In this document: positions 12,138-23,156 of the stretch, piece by piece
Position numbering within the stretch: the stretch's first letter is position 1
How the letters are laid out: every line of letters begins with the position of its first letter
Source: Eretmocerus hayati
Taxonomy: Eukaryota; Arthropoda; Insecta; Hymenoptera; Aphelinidae
NCBI GenBank assembly: GCA_029851415.1
Contig: CM056742.1
Coordinates: forward strand, 110,920,246-110,984,245
Length of the DNA: 64,000 bases
Direction of reading: 5' to 3'
Position numbers and translations under genes: made by a program
The notes under the pieces: generated by a model
What the model was told of the DNA's origin: nothing
Seen by the model: the letters and a program-made list of their open reading frames with translations, nothing else
Databases searched by the model: none

Positions 12138-12140
<3 letters not shown>

Positions 12141-12499
12141 ATGATTGGTGCCCATTTATTCGTCCGAAGACGAAAGAAAAAAATCACTTACATACAGTAT
12201 CATATATCACAGATCGATTGTACACACTGATAAAATATAATATATAATCAAGTAGTTTGGTCAAGGACAAATCTTAGTTATATCACGAATTATGACAAGT
12301 CGGGTAACGCTGAGAAGAGTTGCAATTTCCGAAGAAAATTAATATAGAAGAAATATGATATGAGAAGGAAAATGGCAGGACTCACAGCCATATCACAAAA
12401 AAATTCAGTCGGTTGACGAGAGGTCATACATATTCTACACTTGATTTGAAACGAGCGAATTAGTGTAGAAGTGAGTCCAGGCCATCGAAATTTAAAGAT

Positions 12500-12936
12500 C
12501 AAAATAATGCTTCTTTCCCACATCAATTTTTTGAGAGGTCTGTGTCAGTGAATAGCTTTCCAAGGTATTCTTGAATATGGAAATTTTCCCCAGCTGCCGA
12601 AAGCCCGGAGGGAGAGAGTTCTACAAGTGAGCACATTAAACCTGGAAAGATCTTCTCCTATACTCAAGTCTCATGGTGGGAACCTTGAGTACCCGCTCTT
12701 CTGCATCACCGCGTGTGGGGCGTTCGAGCTCGTACCTGGTGAACATCGCAGCTAGGTAGCCAGGTTCTCCCAAGTGCATGGTCTTATGCATCAAAAGAAC
12801 TGCGAAGTAAATCCTCCGCGAATCTACCCAAACGCTCCCTGAACGAGGTGATGTGCTCGTCTCTCCTAAGATCAAAAATGTATCTCACACATGAATTGCT
12901 TGGTCTCTGTATCCGTTGCCGCTGTTTGTCCGTGAC
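12500..12936 (-). pseudogene. LINE ORF2, C-terminal part beyond the foldback insertion
   Basis: The minus strand reads VTDKQRQRIQRPSNSCVRYI and FDLRRDEHITSFRE, then VDSRRIYFAVLLMHKTMHLG, PGYLAAMF, LKVPTMRLEYRRRSF. This is the conserved thumb/C-terminal region of the same RT family. It continues the protein that stops at 14235, on the far side of the inserted element. A frameshift lies near 12840. The reading ends near 12500, before an A/T-rich 3' UTR. Confidence 0.8.
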
Positions 12937-12944
12937 GTCGAGGT

Positions 12945-14226
12945 CACGGTCGTATACACAAGTCTAACAACACCCGTAGTGGGGGTAGGTCCACTACTGT
13001 GACCAGTAAGAGTTCCTGAGTTGGCTACCCGGCGGCGCGTCGATCTGAGCAAACATAGCTCGCTCGGCTCGTCGGTCGGGTCATCTGCTCTTGCCATGCT
13101 AGGATTGCCAGGTCCCGCGCGCGCATCTCGGGATGGATAATCAAAAATTCCTGTAGCTCAACTGAGTATTATGTTACGATGCATTCGATATTGGGTGACA
13201 GATTCTCAATCCAACTAGAGTAAGACCATGTGGAGGCGAGTGACTTATATATAAGTTTTTGAATCAATCGGCACAGATGCCACGATAGCCGTGTGGTCAA
13301 GGTGCCGGTCTTTTGTTTTCCTGGCCCTAGTTCAAATCCCCGATATTCCAAGTTTTCTTCTTCTTCCAACGGCAATCTTCAAATGTTTTCATTTTAATCG
13401 GGCAATTAGGGAGTGATTTATTCATATGGTAATTCTATGATATGGATATCCGAGAGAGTAGGAGCTTTGAAGTAGAATTTCGAATTTCGCTTATACTACC
13501 TTACACGCCGAGCATCAATCTTCTCGTCATTATTTCTAATATTTCAATAAGTATTCTTCAACTCTTTTTTTCATCATCTCTGAACACGATGTACACAGTA
13601 AATCCGAAATCTTCAAAATGTTCTGAAAGTAATTGGACCACTTTTGGATATTCTTACTCTCTCGTAGAGTCATATCACGAAATTTCAATCCGAATAAATT
13701 ACTTCTCAATTGATGGATAAGATAAGAACATTTGAGGATTGCAGTTGAAAAGAAGAAGAAAAGAAAGGAAACCGAGGATTTGGACTGGGGCCAGCGAACA
13801 AGAGGCCGACGCCCTGGCCATATGATCATCGCGGCGTCTATGTCGATATGAACGAAAACGTACTTATAAGTCGCTTGACCCCACTAGGGTTTACTCTGGT
13901 TGGGTTTAGAATCTGTCACCTAATATCGAATGCATAGTAACATAATACTCCGAGTGAGCGACAAAATTTGTTGATTATCCTTCCTGAGATGATTGAGGAT
14001 AGATAAAGCAAGTAGAAGTCCTATTCGTAATGCATGCAGATCGTTGGTGTGCGCGCGGGACCTGATATGGCGAGAGAAGACGACCAGACCGACGAGCCGC
14101 GCAGCCGCAAGCTATGTTTGCTCAGATCGACGCGCCGCCGTATGGCTAACTTGCGAACTATTATCTGGCAACATTAGCGGACCCACCTCCATCACGGGAG
14201 TTGTTAGACCTGTGTACACGACCGTC
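12945..14226. mobile_element. Foldback (long inverted repeat) element with 8-bp target duplication
   Basis: The element starts CACGGTCGTATACACAAGTC and its reverse complement starts GACGGTCGTGTACACAGGTC. It is flanked on both sides by GTCGAGGT (12937-12944 and 14227-14234), an 8-bp duplication as made by hAT, P and Merlin-like transposases. Nearly the whole 1282 bp is one imperfect palindrome: the left arm (12945 to about 13500) aligns with the reverse complement of the right arm (about 13600 to 14226), with roughly a fifth of bases differing by eye. It codes for no transposase. Each arm holds a tRNA-like segment. A non-autonomous hAT- or P-like foldback is my best guess. Confidence 0.85.
13279..13350 (+). 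other. tRNA-like segment in the left foldback arm
   Basis: GCCACGATAGCCGTGTGGTC resembles the start and A box of a tRNA gene, and CTAGTTCAAATCCCC 45 bases later fits a B box. The opposite arm holds the same pattern in reverse orientation at about 13771-13835 (GCCGCGATGATCATATGGCC ... CCCAGTCCAAATCC on the minus strand). Acceptor stems do not pair well, so this is a relic or a captured SINE head and not a working tRNA gene. Confidence 0.5.
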
Positions 14227-14234
14227 GTCGAGGT

Positions 14235-15994
14235 ACACAACTGTGCAATAATCTAAATGCGGTTGAACCAATGACTCGACCAGGCGAATTCGGAGGGGTC
14301 TGGTATTACATGCCCTAAAAAACCGCAAACCGTATAGAGCTCTCTTCACTTTGGTTACCTAATCAATGTGCGGGTTCCACGTCAGGTCACTGTCAAGTGT
14401 AACACCAAGACTCACAACCGTATCACTGAATGAAATGGAATTTTCATCCTGTATCTCATCCCCTGGCAAGTTTATTCTCTTCAGATCTTTGATATTTCTC
14501 TCAGAGCTGGAAAAGATTGCTTTGGTCTTGCCAGCGTTGAGACGCAATCCAGAACTCCTGGCCCACTCAGCAACTAGTCGTCCTACTTCACCTAGCCAAG
14601 CGATACCTTCCTTGATCTTAGTTTTCTCAACTTGAAGGTAAATTTGAAGATCATCCGCATAGAATAGATGATGTACCGACATCCCATCCAGCAAACCAGG
14701 TAAGTTATTGACGTATAAACTGAAAAGCAAAGGCCCGAGGACGGAACCCTGTGGAACACCCAGATTGGTCTCGAGCCAATCAAAAGTACCAGATTGGCTA
14801 TTTGGGTGGCTATTTGGGTGCCACCTTGTAAGTATGATTTTATCCACCGGAGTGCCGTCCTCGAAAAGCCAAGGTTCCGGAGTTTTCTCAACAACTTTGA
14901 TGGTGTTATTGTGTCAAAAGCTTTGCTAAAGTCGAATAGTAGGAGTAAGGTGATTTTTTTCCTATCAATACCTACTCTGATGGTGTTGGTTGACTTTAGT
15001 AAAGCTGTCTGGCTGCTATGATTTTGCCTGAAATCAGTCTGGAAGCGATCAAGAAGTTCCTCTACTCTTTAATACTCCGTGATTTGGTCATGGGCAATTT
15101 TTCCCAGAACCTTGGAAAGAAAGCACAGCAGCGCTATAGGACGGAAGTCCGAGACCATTGATGGTGTTGCAGTCTTCTTCAATTTAATCAGCTGCGCTTG
15201 CTTCCAAGCCTCAGGAAAAACGCTATGAGCGAAAGAGGAATTGGAAATATGTACAATAAGATCAACAATACTCGGAAGAGCTTTCGCAATCACGCTCTGG
15301 GGAATCCCATCCACCCCGCGGGCCTGCGAGGAGAAACGTTTAATAGCAAGGACTACATCATTGAAATTCATGGGCTTAAATTCAAACCCTTCCTCCGGTG
15401 CAGAATTAATATCGTCCATTCCTTCATTTATAATTTCGTGAGGCGAAACGGAAACCCCCGCGAAGTGAGCATTTAACTCATCCGGTATGAATCCGTGAAG
15501 TTCTTTCTCTTCGCTCTTGGGCACGAGGCCGAGATTGTGCATCTCCTTCCATATGTTCTTGTTCTGATCAAAAGCGTCTTAAAGATGGTTTGAAAGGAAG
15601 GAGTTTCGCTCTTGTTCAATGCGCAAGTCGACCTCTTCACTAAGCCAAAAGTACTCATTTTGGAGCTCAGGACACTTGCACTGGTTGCGTTGCATCCGCT
15701 CCCAGTACCTGCGCGTCGCTTTTCGCTCATTTATGAGCACCCTCAACTCGGGACCGATCCAAGGAGCATTATTTTTCTTCGGATTTGTAGTTTTTTGGGA
15801 GCTAGCTCATCCAAAACGGTTTTCAAGTTTTCATTCAGGCAATGAATTGCATCTTCCAAACTGGTTTCGGCATTTTCGAGAGTTGTACAGTCACAGCGAA
15901 GCAGACGGTCATTCAATATCTCCGGAGTGATGACAACCAGAGTGAACCGCAACCAGACACACACCGGTGTACTTTCGGTTCCGTCTACATGCAA
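14235..15994 (-). pseudogene. LINE ORF2, linker and reverse transcriptase part
   Basis: At 15994-15743 the sequence ENAETSLEDAIHCLNENL and LDELAP precede the RT. At 15542-15069 the fingers read FNDVVLAIKRFSSQARGVDG, then FPEAWKQAQLIKLKK, then DFRPIALLCFLSKVLGKIAH. At 14847-14359 the palm reads GVPQGSVLGPLLFSLYVNNL, then the catalytic FYADDLQIYL, then LRLNAGKTKAIF. These are the standard motifs of I/Jockey/CR1-type RT, with YADD intact. The three blocks lie in different frames, and the segment at about 14850-15060 contains stops, so this copy is inactive. The endonuclease part is missing (5' truncation). Confidence 0.85.
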
Positions 15995-16439
15995 TGATTG
16001 CCTCGCCTATTCCTCCTTATTACTCAACAACATGACATTTCCAGCCGAAATCAGATAGTATCCCGCCTGCGCTTTGAAAGATCCAATCGAATGAGCCCTT
16101 TCATGTCCAAGAATTGTGAACCTCGCTCGCAAAAACCTGATAGGAGAGCGAGCACCGAGCAGTATAACGCCCGGTGGATCGGGAAATTACGATTGTCCCG
16201 ATGTATAGAATTAAATTTCCAGGCGTGAAATAACTTATTCGGCTGAGAATGTTATGGTGTTTCACTTGCATTATTCCTTTCGAGTCTGAAATGTGAGGTT
16301 GGAATACTATGAGGCAAAAAATTGATTCATGGTCCCTAATCGCATTTTAAGACGATCAAAGCGCCATCTATCGAGCGAAAAATATGGGTTCCGTTCCGGA
16401 CTGGCCTTACACCCCGATCGATAATCCCTCGTAAAAAAT

Positions 16440-16915
16440 GGCCTCAAATCCGTGGTCAAAAATAGTCAATCAAAATTAGTCCTCCAATGCCGATTTCACG
16501 AATTTGATATCATTGTTTCATAAAACAGGGCGATCCAAGTTCGAAAGGTGTGATTTGAATTCTAAGCCGTGGCTGGAATAATGGCGCTAACATATGAGAA
16601 TGACATCGAGACAACGATCTGCCGGGCCCTGGATCGCTCAATGGTAGAGCATCTCCCCGGCAAGAAGAGGATTCCCAATTCGATTCTGGGTCCAGGCATT
16701 TTTCCTCACGATGTCATTCAAATGTACTCTCCTTTTGATTAACTCCTTGGCGATCAAAACCCCAATTGATAATTCACATCAAAATTTGCCTTGAATTCGA
16801 GGTCACTAATAGAGGAATGAAAATGAGTCCTTCAATGCCGATTTTACGAATTCAATATTATTGAATCATAAAAAAAGACGATCCAAATTCGAAAAGTGTA
16901 ATCCAAAAAACATTA
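16440..16915 (+). repeat. Pair of diverged direct repeats flanking a tRNA-like segment
   Basis: About 130 bp at 16440-16570 (CCTCCAATGCCGATTTCACG, GGCGATCCAAGTTCGAAAGG) recurs at 16784-16915 (CCTTCAATGCCGATTTTACG, GACGATCCAAATTCGAAAAG). The second copy lies about 90 bases after a tRNA-like cloverleaf at 16627-16698. A tRNA head plus a unique body is how SINEs look, so this could be one full SINE preceded by a 5'-truncated copy. Confidence 0.6.
16627..16698 (+). tRNA. tRNA-like cloverleaf (pseudogene or SINE head)
   Basis: The 72 bases fold as acceptor CCCTGGA/TCCAGGC (six of seven pairs), a perfect D stem GCTC/GAGC with loop AATGGTA, an anticodon stem TCTCC/GAAGA with one mismatch, loop CCGGCAA, and a T arm CCCAA-TTCGATT-CTGGG. 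The anticodon position would be GGC (Ala). Position 33 is C where tRNAs have U, and the first acceptor pair is C-C, so I do not regard it as a functional gene. Both internal promoter boxes are recognisable. Confidence 0.5.
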
Positions 16916-17339
16916 CAGTGCAAATTGTATTGCGGCTTTGAGGTTCATTTTGAGGAAGAGAGTAGTATGGGACTTCTGCTGGACTTCTGCGATCGTAGTC
17001 AACGAGGTGGAGTGATTCTAGAGCCGGAAAATTTGCATGTTCAACCTCATCCGATGAATTCATTAAAGTGAATACTATCAGGATTGAATGTAATCTCGTG
17101 TCTGCAGCATACGTGAGCAGGCAGGATTGCCACGTGATCTTTGAATTCACACCCCGCGTTCCAGCTGGCTACAAACTATCACTAGTTCGGAATAGCGTGA
17201 TTCATCTTCCAGTTTAACATCGCTCAATTGACAGTATCGTTTCACGGATTTGTGATGAGAGAGGGTGGTTAGTCGACTTTCGAGACGAAGAAATCACCAT
17301 ACGAGTACATCTGTGCGAGCGAGGATGATTCTATATAAC

Positions 17340-17525
17340 ATAAGTGATTTTGGTAGATTTTTTCGTCCTTGATGGTTAATATACGAGTTGAATATTTGGT
17401 CTCGTCGATCTTGAAGGACGGTGGGGAACTAAATAAATTCCCAAAATTTCCATCATGAAATTTTGGGAATTTATTTAGTTCCCCACCATCCTTCAAGATC
17501 GACGAGACCAAATATTCAACTCGTA
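17340..17525. mobile_element. 186-bp hairpin insertion with 13-bp target duplication
   Basis: The direct repeat GATTCTATATAAC occurs at 17327-17339 and again at 17526-17538. Between them lie 42 bp of single sequence and then an almost perfect hairpin: arms 17382-17450 and 17457-17525 (69 bp each, one mismatch that I see) around the loop CATCAT. The single-stranded unit has a diverged full relative at about 18030-18160, and its outermost 43 bp recur inside the copy B gag at 36951-36993, also with a target duplication. The size of the duplications suggests target-primed retroposition with a snap-back copy. Confidence 0.8.
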
Positions 17526-17679
17526 GATTCTATATAACCATTGGAGCTCGGGACGCGACAGCAGAAGTTTGCGAGTCCCCCGCGAACCAACTCCTTGTCG
17601 AAGAAAATCACTGAGTCGGCAAAGTTTACGAGGATATCTCTGAATCTTTCGATTTTCGGACTCAAAAAGTGTCTCAGGG

Positions 17680-18213
17680 GTGGAAATCGAGATATGCGGC
17701 TATAGCTTGCTATTGAGCAAGCACGATGGTTTGAATATAAAGATTGTATGCGATAAGGTGTTACAATGTAGTATCAAAGGGCAGAATTGGAATATACTGA
17801 ACGCTCCACCAATGGTTTCATCATTTCTCGATGATTTCTCACAAAATTGCGGCAGCACAGCCCTCGTTCAAACAGATGGTACTCATGGATCGTCCAAAGT
17901 CTGTGTGGATGTAAATTGGTATGATATTTTGTGGTTATTTGTAACATGTTTACAGTGTGTAGAGGTCTGTGCCCCCTACCACGCGCGTCCCTTCCAAGAA
18001 GCTGCGCGATTAGACATCTTGTACGATATCATGAGTGATTTGGTAGATTTCTCGTCCTTGATAATTAATATACAAGTTGGTCATTTGGTCTTGTCGATCT
18101 TGGAGGACGGTCGGGAACCAAATAAGTTCTCGAAATTTCATGATGGGAATTTCATTGCTACGTTTTGTCCACTAAGTTTCGTGGACCTCATCAGGCTTCA
18201 GGTTTCTGTTTGA
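17680..18213 (+). other. Unrecognised 177-codon open frame
   Basis: An open plus-strand frame beginning MEIEICGYSLLLSKHDGL with no domain I recognise. Its 3' half (about 18030-18160) is a diverged relative of the hairpin insertion at 17340-17525, so at least part of it is repeat DNA. It stops five bases before the TA-flanked palindrome at 18218. I give it low weight as a gene. Confidence 0.2.
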
Positions 18214-18217
18214 CATA

Positions 18218-19329
18218 CAGTACCCACTAAAAATAATGGAACATCAATACCGCACTAAAACATCGACTGCTCAAAAACTATCGATTGTACGATAATTTTG
18301 GGGGAAACATCTTGAAGATCGGGAGAAAGCAAACTTTTTATGTACCTCAGGAATTTTTTTCATGTGTTTTTCATGTCCAGTATTCACTGTCAAAAAGTGA
18401 AATTTTTCAAGTCGCGTCAATCACATGTAATTTTCACGGGCGTGGACGGATCGAAAAAAACTTAACGAGATCTTGTAGAGCTTATTGAGACCTTCAATTC
18501 CCTTGATTCGAAAGTTCTCTACGATGATTTTGAGCCAAACAATCACTCTCAGACGACAACGATGGAATATGCGTGTTACCTCTACGGTTCCAAGGGCGTC
18601 CCGCCTTATTTTGATTCGACCTCGTTTGTAAACATGGAATATGACTTTGAAAAAATTTCAGAGAACACATCATCGACGTGAAATTGTCTGAAATTTCGGA
18701 AAATGTAGATGAAACAGCCCGCAAATGCGCTCCTGTAGAGCTACGTTTAGTTCAAACACTGTTTTGAGTCAAAAATCGTAATCATATGAAGAAAAACAAC
18801 CGTAGCTCTTCAGGAGCGCATTTGGAGTCAATTTCAACCACATTTTCTCAAAGTTCAAACAATTTTACGTCGACAATGTGTCCTTTCAGATTTTTTAAAG
18901 TCATATTTCATGCTCACAAACGAGGTCGGATCAAGATAAGGCGGAACGCCTTTGGAACCATACACGTAGCACGCATATTTCATCGTTGTCGTCCGAGAGC
19001 GATTGTTCGGCTTAAAATTATCGTAGAGGAATTTGGAAAAGAGGAAATTGAAGGTCTTGAGAAGCCATGCAGAATCTCGTTGAGTATCTTTCGATCCGTC
19101 TATGCCCGTGAAAATTACAGGTGGTTGACGCGACTTGAAGAATTTCACTTTTTGACAGTGAATACTGGACATGAAAAATACACGAAGAAATTTCTTGAGG
19201 TATATGAAAAATTTGTTCTTCTTCCGATCTTCAAGATGCTTCCTTCAAAATTGCCGTACAGCCAATAGTTTTTGAGCAGTCGATGTTTTAGTGCGAGTAT
19301 CGATGTCCCATTATTTTTGGTGGGTACTG
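18218..19329. mobile_element. TA-flanked 1.1-kb palindromic element (Tc1/mariner-like ends)
   Basis: Both ends read CAGTACCCAC inward and are bordered by TA (18216-18217 and 19330-19331), the target and terminal CAGT start of Tc1/mariner elements. The two halves (18218 to about 18745, and about 18785 to 19329) are reverse complements over almost their whole length: for example AACATCGACTGCTCAAAAAC at 18260 pairs with its complement near 19270. No transposase is present, though each arm has open stretches (for example 18786-19268). The arms look roughly 80-85 percent alike by eye. It is a non-autonomous foldback derivative. Confidence 0.82.
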
Positions 19330-19408
19330 TAATGTGACGTGAATCTGTGTTTCCAGAAAGAACACGAGATATATCTAGTCGGATCGTGAACTTTAATGAT
19401 ATCGAGGT

Positions 19409-19431
19409 GAGAGAGAGAGAGAGAGAGAGAG
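19409..19431. repeat. (GA)n microsatellite
   Basis: Short uninterrupted GA run, followed by a GC-rich segment. Confidence 0.9.
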
Positions 19432-19439
19432 TGTCCTAA

Positions 19440-20040
19440 TTGTTAGGTTGGTCAGAGTGGTCTGCCGCGGCGAGACCCGTCGTCCGCGACGATGGGTCCG
19501 TGACGCAACATCGCGCTTTGGGGAGGGGTACCGACGAGATTCCGTCAAAGACGCTGACGGTGCACCGGCTGCGGCTGGTGCATCGTCATGTGGCAGGGAG
19601 AGGCGAGGGGGGAACCCGTGAGCCTCACCACGTCACATCTGTGCCTGAGCCGGGATTCCGTATCGTCCCCGATGCGGTGACCTATATGTATACATAGAAC
19701 AGCTGTGGCCTCTTGCATGGCCTTTAAATCATATGTGTAGTGCTTGCGCGAGCAAGCACGTGCTATTGTGTGTGTGTGTGTGTGTGTGTGTGATGATCTT
19801 GGGAGGGCGAGAGTGTTACTGTCCGTGTATGTCGCGTTCACATTTTTTTTGTCCCGATCTCTCTCAGCATATAATCGTTTTCAGACTTGAATAATTTCAT
19901 TTTTGTAATTCTAGTATTTTGACAATGTGAGTAATCCGAGGTATAGAATTGTCTCTGAAGAGCGGTTCATAAACTTGTAAAACTTCTTGAGGGAGAAAAA
20001 AAAGTCCATACATAATATTCTTCAACTCTACTGTTATCTT
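19440..20040. other. GC-rich unassigned segment with a TG microsatellite
   Basis: 19440-19690 is clearly richer in G+C and CpG than its surroundings, without a convincing gene. The hairpin GCTTGCGCGAGCAAGC (19742-19757) and a (TG)n run at 19767-19792 follow. From 19800 to 20040 the DNA is A/T-rich and I see nothing in it. Confidence 0.4.
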
Positions 20041-21828
20041 ATATGATGAATTCCACGCCAAAGCGACCTACGAAAAAGGGTCATCTCTCAGATTCTTTTT
20101 TAACCTTTCTCATTCGATTCTATGGCCCAAAATAGGAACTTCGGACCACGTATGGGGCCCAAAAAAAGTTTCTCCTCTCCATTGCACGCTTATCCGTCAA
20201 CAGACCGAAAATTTATCCTGTAAAAATCGATGCTCTTTTATTCACGAAAATGGGAATATTTCGAGTTTTTGAACAGCTATCGATTTGCGGGTTGCGGCAT
20301 CTGAAAGGGCATCAAAAAACCTATCGAAAATGTTGTCAGAAATTCCTTCTCTGTGATTTGGGGGCCTCCTGGAGGCAAAAGAGTGTTTTTCACTAAAATG
20401 TTGATTTCTCAAAAAGCCATATTTTTATTCTTTTAAAATCATATATTTGACGTAAAATTTTGCGTTCTTCTGAAAAAAATGGGTTTCAGAGAAGTTTGGG
20501 GCAATCCAAGTGATTTATGAGCCATTTTTTGAAAATTCGATTTTTTCGGTTTCAGAAAAAGGCGATTTTCTGCGCATGCGCACAAACGTAGACTTTCGGC
20601 GCCACTTCCAATGGAAAGCTGACAAAATTTCCTATAAAATGACTGCCCGCAAAGTTGAAATTCATGCACTGAAACGCGATCTGCAAGGGTTGATTATGTC
20701 GAATCAAAATCACATGAAAATTCAGCCCATTAACGCCTTCGTGGCGCTTGCTGAGATGACACATTCACGAAATCTTCTCGGGACTCAATTTTGAGTACGA
20801 AATTGACCTGAAAAAGATTCGGACCACATGGTTTCAACGTAAAATTGTATGAACTTTCAAAATATGCGATGAAAAACCCTGTTTGAGGCGAACCCAAGGC
20901 GCTACATTCAATTTTTTGCCAGAAAATACGATATTTCACATTCAAGATTGCGAAAAATTGAATGTAGCACCTCGGGTTCACCTCAAACGGGGTTTTTCAT
21001 CGCATATTTTGAAAGTTCATACAATTTTACGTTGAAACCATGTGGTCCGAATCTTTTTCAGGTCAATTTCGTACTCAAAATTGAGTCCCGAGAAGATTTC
21101 GTGAATGTGTCATCTCAGCAAGCGCCACGAAGGCGTTAATGGGCTGAATTTTCATGTGATTTTGATTCGACATAATTAATCCTTGCAGATCGCGTTCCAG
21201 TGCATGAATTTCAACTTTGCGGGTAGTCATTCTATAGGAAATTCTGTCAGCTTTCCATTGGAAGTGGCGCCGAAAGTATACGTTTGTGCGCATGCGCAGA
21301 AAATCGCCTTTTTCTGAAACCGAAAAAATCGAATTTTCAAAAAATGGCTCACAAGTCACTTGGATCGCCCCAAACTTCTCTGAAACCCATTTTTTTCAAA
21401 AGAACGCTAAATTTTACGTCAAATATATGATTTTAAAAGAATAAAAAAATGGCTTTTTGAGAAATCAACATTTTAGTGAAAAACACTCTTTTGCCTCCAG
21501 GAGGCCCCCAAATCACAGAGAAGGAATTCCCGACAACATTTTTGATAGGTTTTTCGATGCCCTTTCAGATGCCGCAACCCGCAAATCGATAGCTGTTCAA
21601 AAACTCGAAATATTCCCATTTTCGTGAATAAAAGATCATCGATTCTTACAGGATAAATTTTCGGTCCGTTGACGGATGTGCGTACAATGGAGAGGAGAAA
21701 TTTTTTTTGGGCCCCATAGGTGGTCCGAAGTTCCTATTTTGGGCCATAGAATCGAATGAAAAAGGTTAAAAAAGAATCTGAGAGATGACCCTTTTCCGTA
21801 GGTCGCTTTGGCGTGGAATTCATCATAT
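20041..21828. repeat. 1.8-kb near-perfect palindrome
   Basis: The left arm (20041 to about 20918) and right arm (about 20951 to 21828) are reverse complements with a spacer of about 32 bp. Coordinates pair to a constant sum of 41869 at both the outer and inner ends, so there are almost no indels. The mirrored 95-codon open frames 20510-20794 (+) and 21359-21075 (-) differ at only about eight residues, so the arms are highly alike. I see no clear target duplication and no known protein. A diverged single-arm copy lies at 58690-59220, so the arm is a dispersed repeat. Confidence 0.88.
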
Positions 21829-22216
21829 GGGATTCCATGCCTCATTCTCCGATGAAAATTCACAATGTCAAGAAAGTTTTTTTTTAGAGAAAAGTTGAGA
21901 CCAAAATTAATCACAATAATTGTTTATGACCAAATTATCCTTAATTCTATGATATTGTATATGAGATTTTATATCTCAATTTGATCAAGTAAAGTCGTCT
22001 CAACAAGGTTCATCTTCATGTGAACAGTTCCCTGGATATTATTGATTAATAACCTTGTTAATATAAAATGCAAAAATAAATGGCCCTATTCGGGTTTCAT
22101 TCGTTAGTATTTGATTTGTCAGGCTCGAATACAGCAAAAATTGGGTTGGGATAGAGGGCCGACTATTTCTATCTTCCCTCCTCTCCTTCGTACTTCTTCA
22201 CACAATAGGTATGCCG
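21829..22216. other. A/T-rich interval, nothing recognised
   Basis: About 390 bp with no reading frame, repeat or RNA gene that I can support. Confidence 0.5.
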
Positions 22217-23156
22217 TATATGAGCGTTTCTCTGGAACTTTTGCATTTTGCTGAAAATCGTTGAAAAACGAAAAATGGAAACTGCTCAACGTACACCTGG
22301 GACCTTTCGCTCACATATTTGTGTAGTTTTGAAAGTTACAAATCCACTATTGAAACTCATATAGAGTAAGTGGCATTGCCAAAATCACGTTAATGAGTCG
22401 AACAAAAAGTGGTTTTTCGCCGATTTTCCAGAATTTCCTAAGCAATCATTTGGCAAAATTGACAATTTCAACGAATGCCTTGGGCTTTTTGCAGCTTTGT
22501 CAGGTCAGGGTATCCGATCACAATTGGTTTTATCAACATGGAGCTCGATCCGCCAATGTGAGATGATAAAAACTGAATTTTTTTCGTGAGTCACGTTTTT
22601 TCTATCTCACTTCAGAAGGTCGTATTCTAGACAGAAATATCTCACCAACATGAGACTCGTCGCAAAATATTCGCAATTGCACCTATTTTAGATACGCATT
22701 CCAAAAATTGCGTTCAGAGTCAGGGCAGGAGCTTGGCGTGATCATCTTTGAGTTGAACGAGACATAATTGATTTTTTATTCCCAATTTTCGAAGTCATAC
22801 AGTTTTGGCTGAATTGGTAGCACACCATCGCGCTTCAGGGCCATTTCTCTTCAATGTATCCTCCACCAAATGCAGCTTGAATCAATCCGAGAAATAGCAC
22901 GGCATCACCAGAATATCCGTAAGACTGCACGAGAGTACCAAGTATTCCCACGGGATTTTCCCCACATTTTCTCTCTTTGAGTCAGCTAGAACGAATCAAC
23001 TTTTTCTGATCATACAGAGGTCAAAAATATCTCATATTGAGACTTGAATGATGATATTTCCACTTCGATTGGAGCCGATAGATTTGATTGTCCTCTTATA
23101 TCATCATCCATAGCTGTATTCCAGGCGGTGTAAAAGTTCCAGAGAAACGCCCATAT
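22217..23156. mobile_element. Putative 0.9-kb element with 26-bp terminal inverted repeats
   Basis: GAGCGTTTCTCTGGAACTTT at 22222 is repeated in reverse complement as AAAGTTCCAGAGAAACGCCC at 23133, with TATA next to each outer end. The interior holds no transposase and only partly self-complementary sequence. This looks like a non-autonomous DNA transposon with TA-type ends, but the exact border is uncertain. Confidence 0.6.

Larger units (their letters stand above)
12138..16000 (-). mobile_element. 5'-truncated I/Jockey-group LINE, split by a foldback insertion
   Basis: On the minus strand the element runs from about 15994 (just upstream of the RT) to a 3' end at 12138, which abuts the poly(A) of the R1-type LINE. 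The 3' UTR end (CCAATCATCTC on the minus strand) resembles the tail of the LINE fragment at 6193-6880. A 1.28-kb element with an 8-bp target duplication interrupts the RT C-terminus at 12945-14226. Removing it and one duplication copy restores continuous reading through the junction (PHLDYCTVVYLD joined to VTDKQR), which proves that the LINE is the older host. Confidence 0.82.

Noticed and set aside
16627..16698. Functional tRNA-Ala gene
   Set aside because: C at position 33, a C-C first acceptor pair and repeat-associated context speak against function; kept only as a tRNA-like segment.
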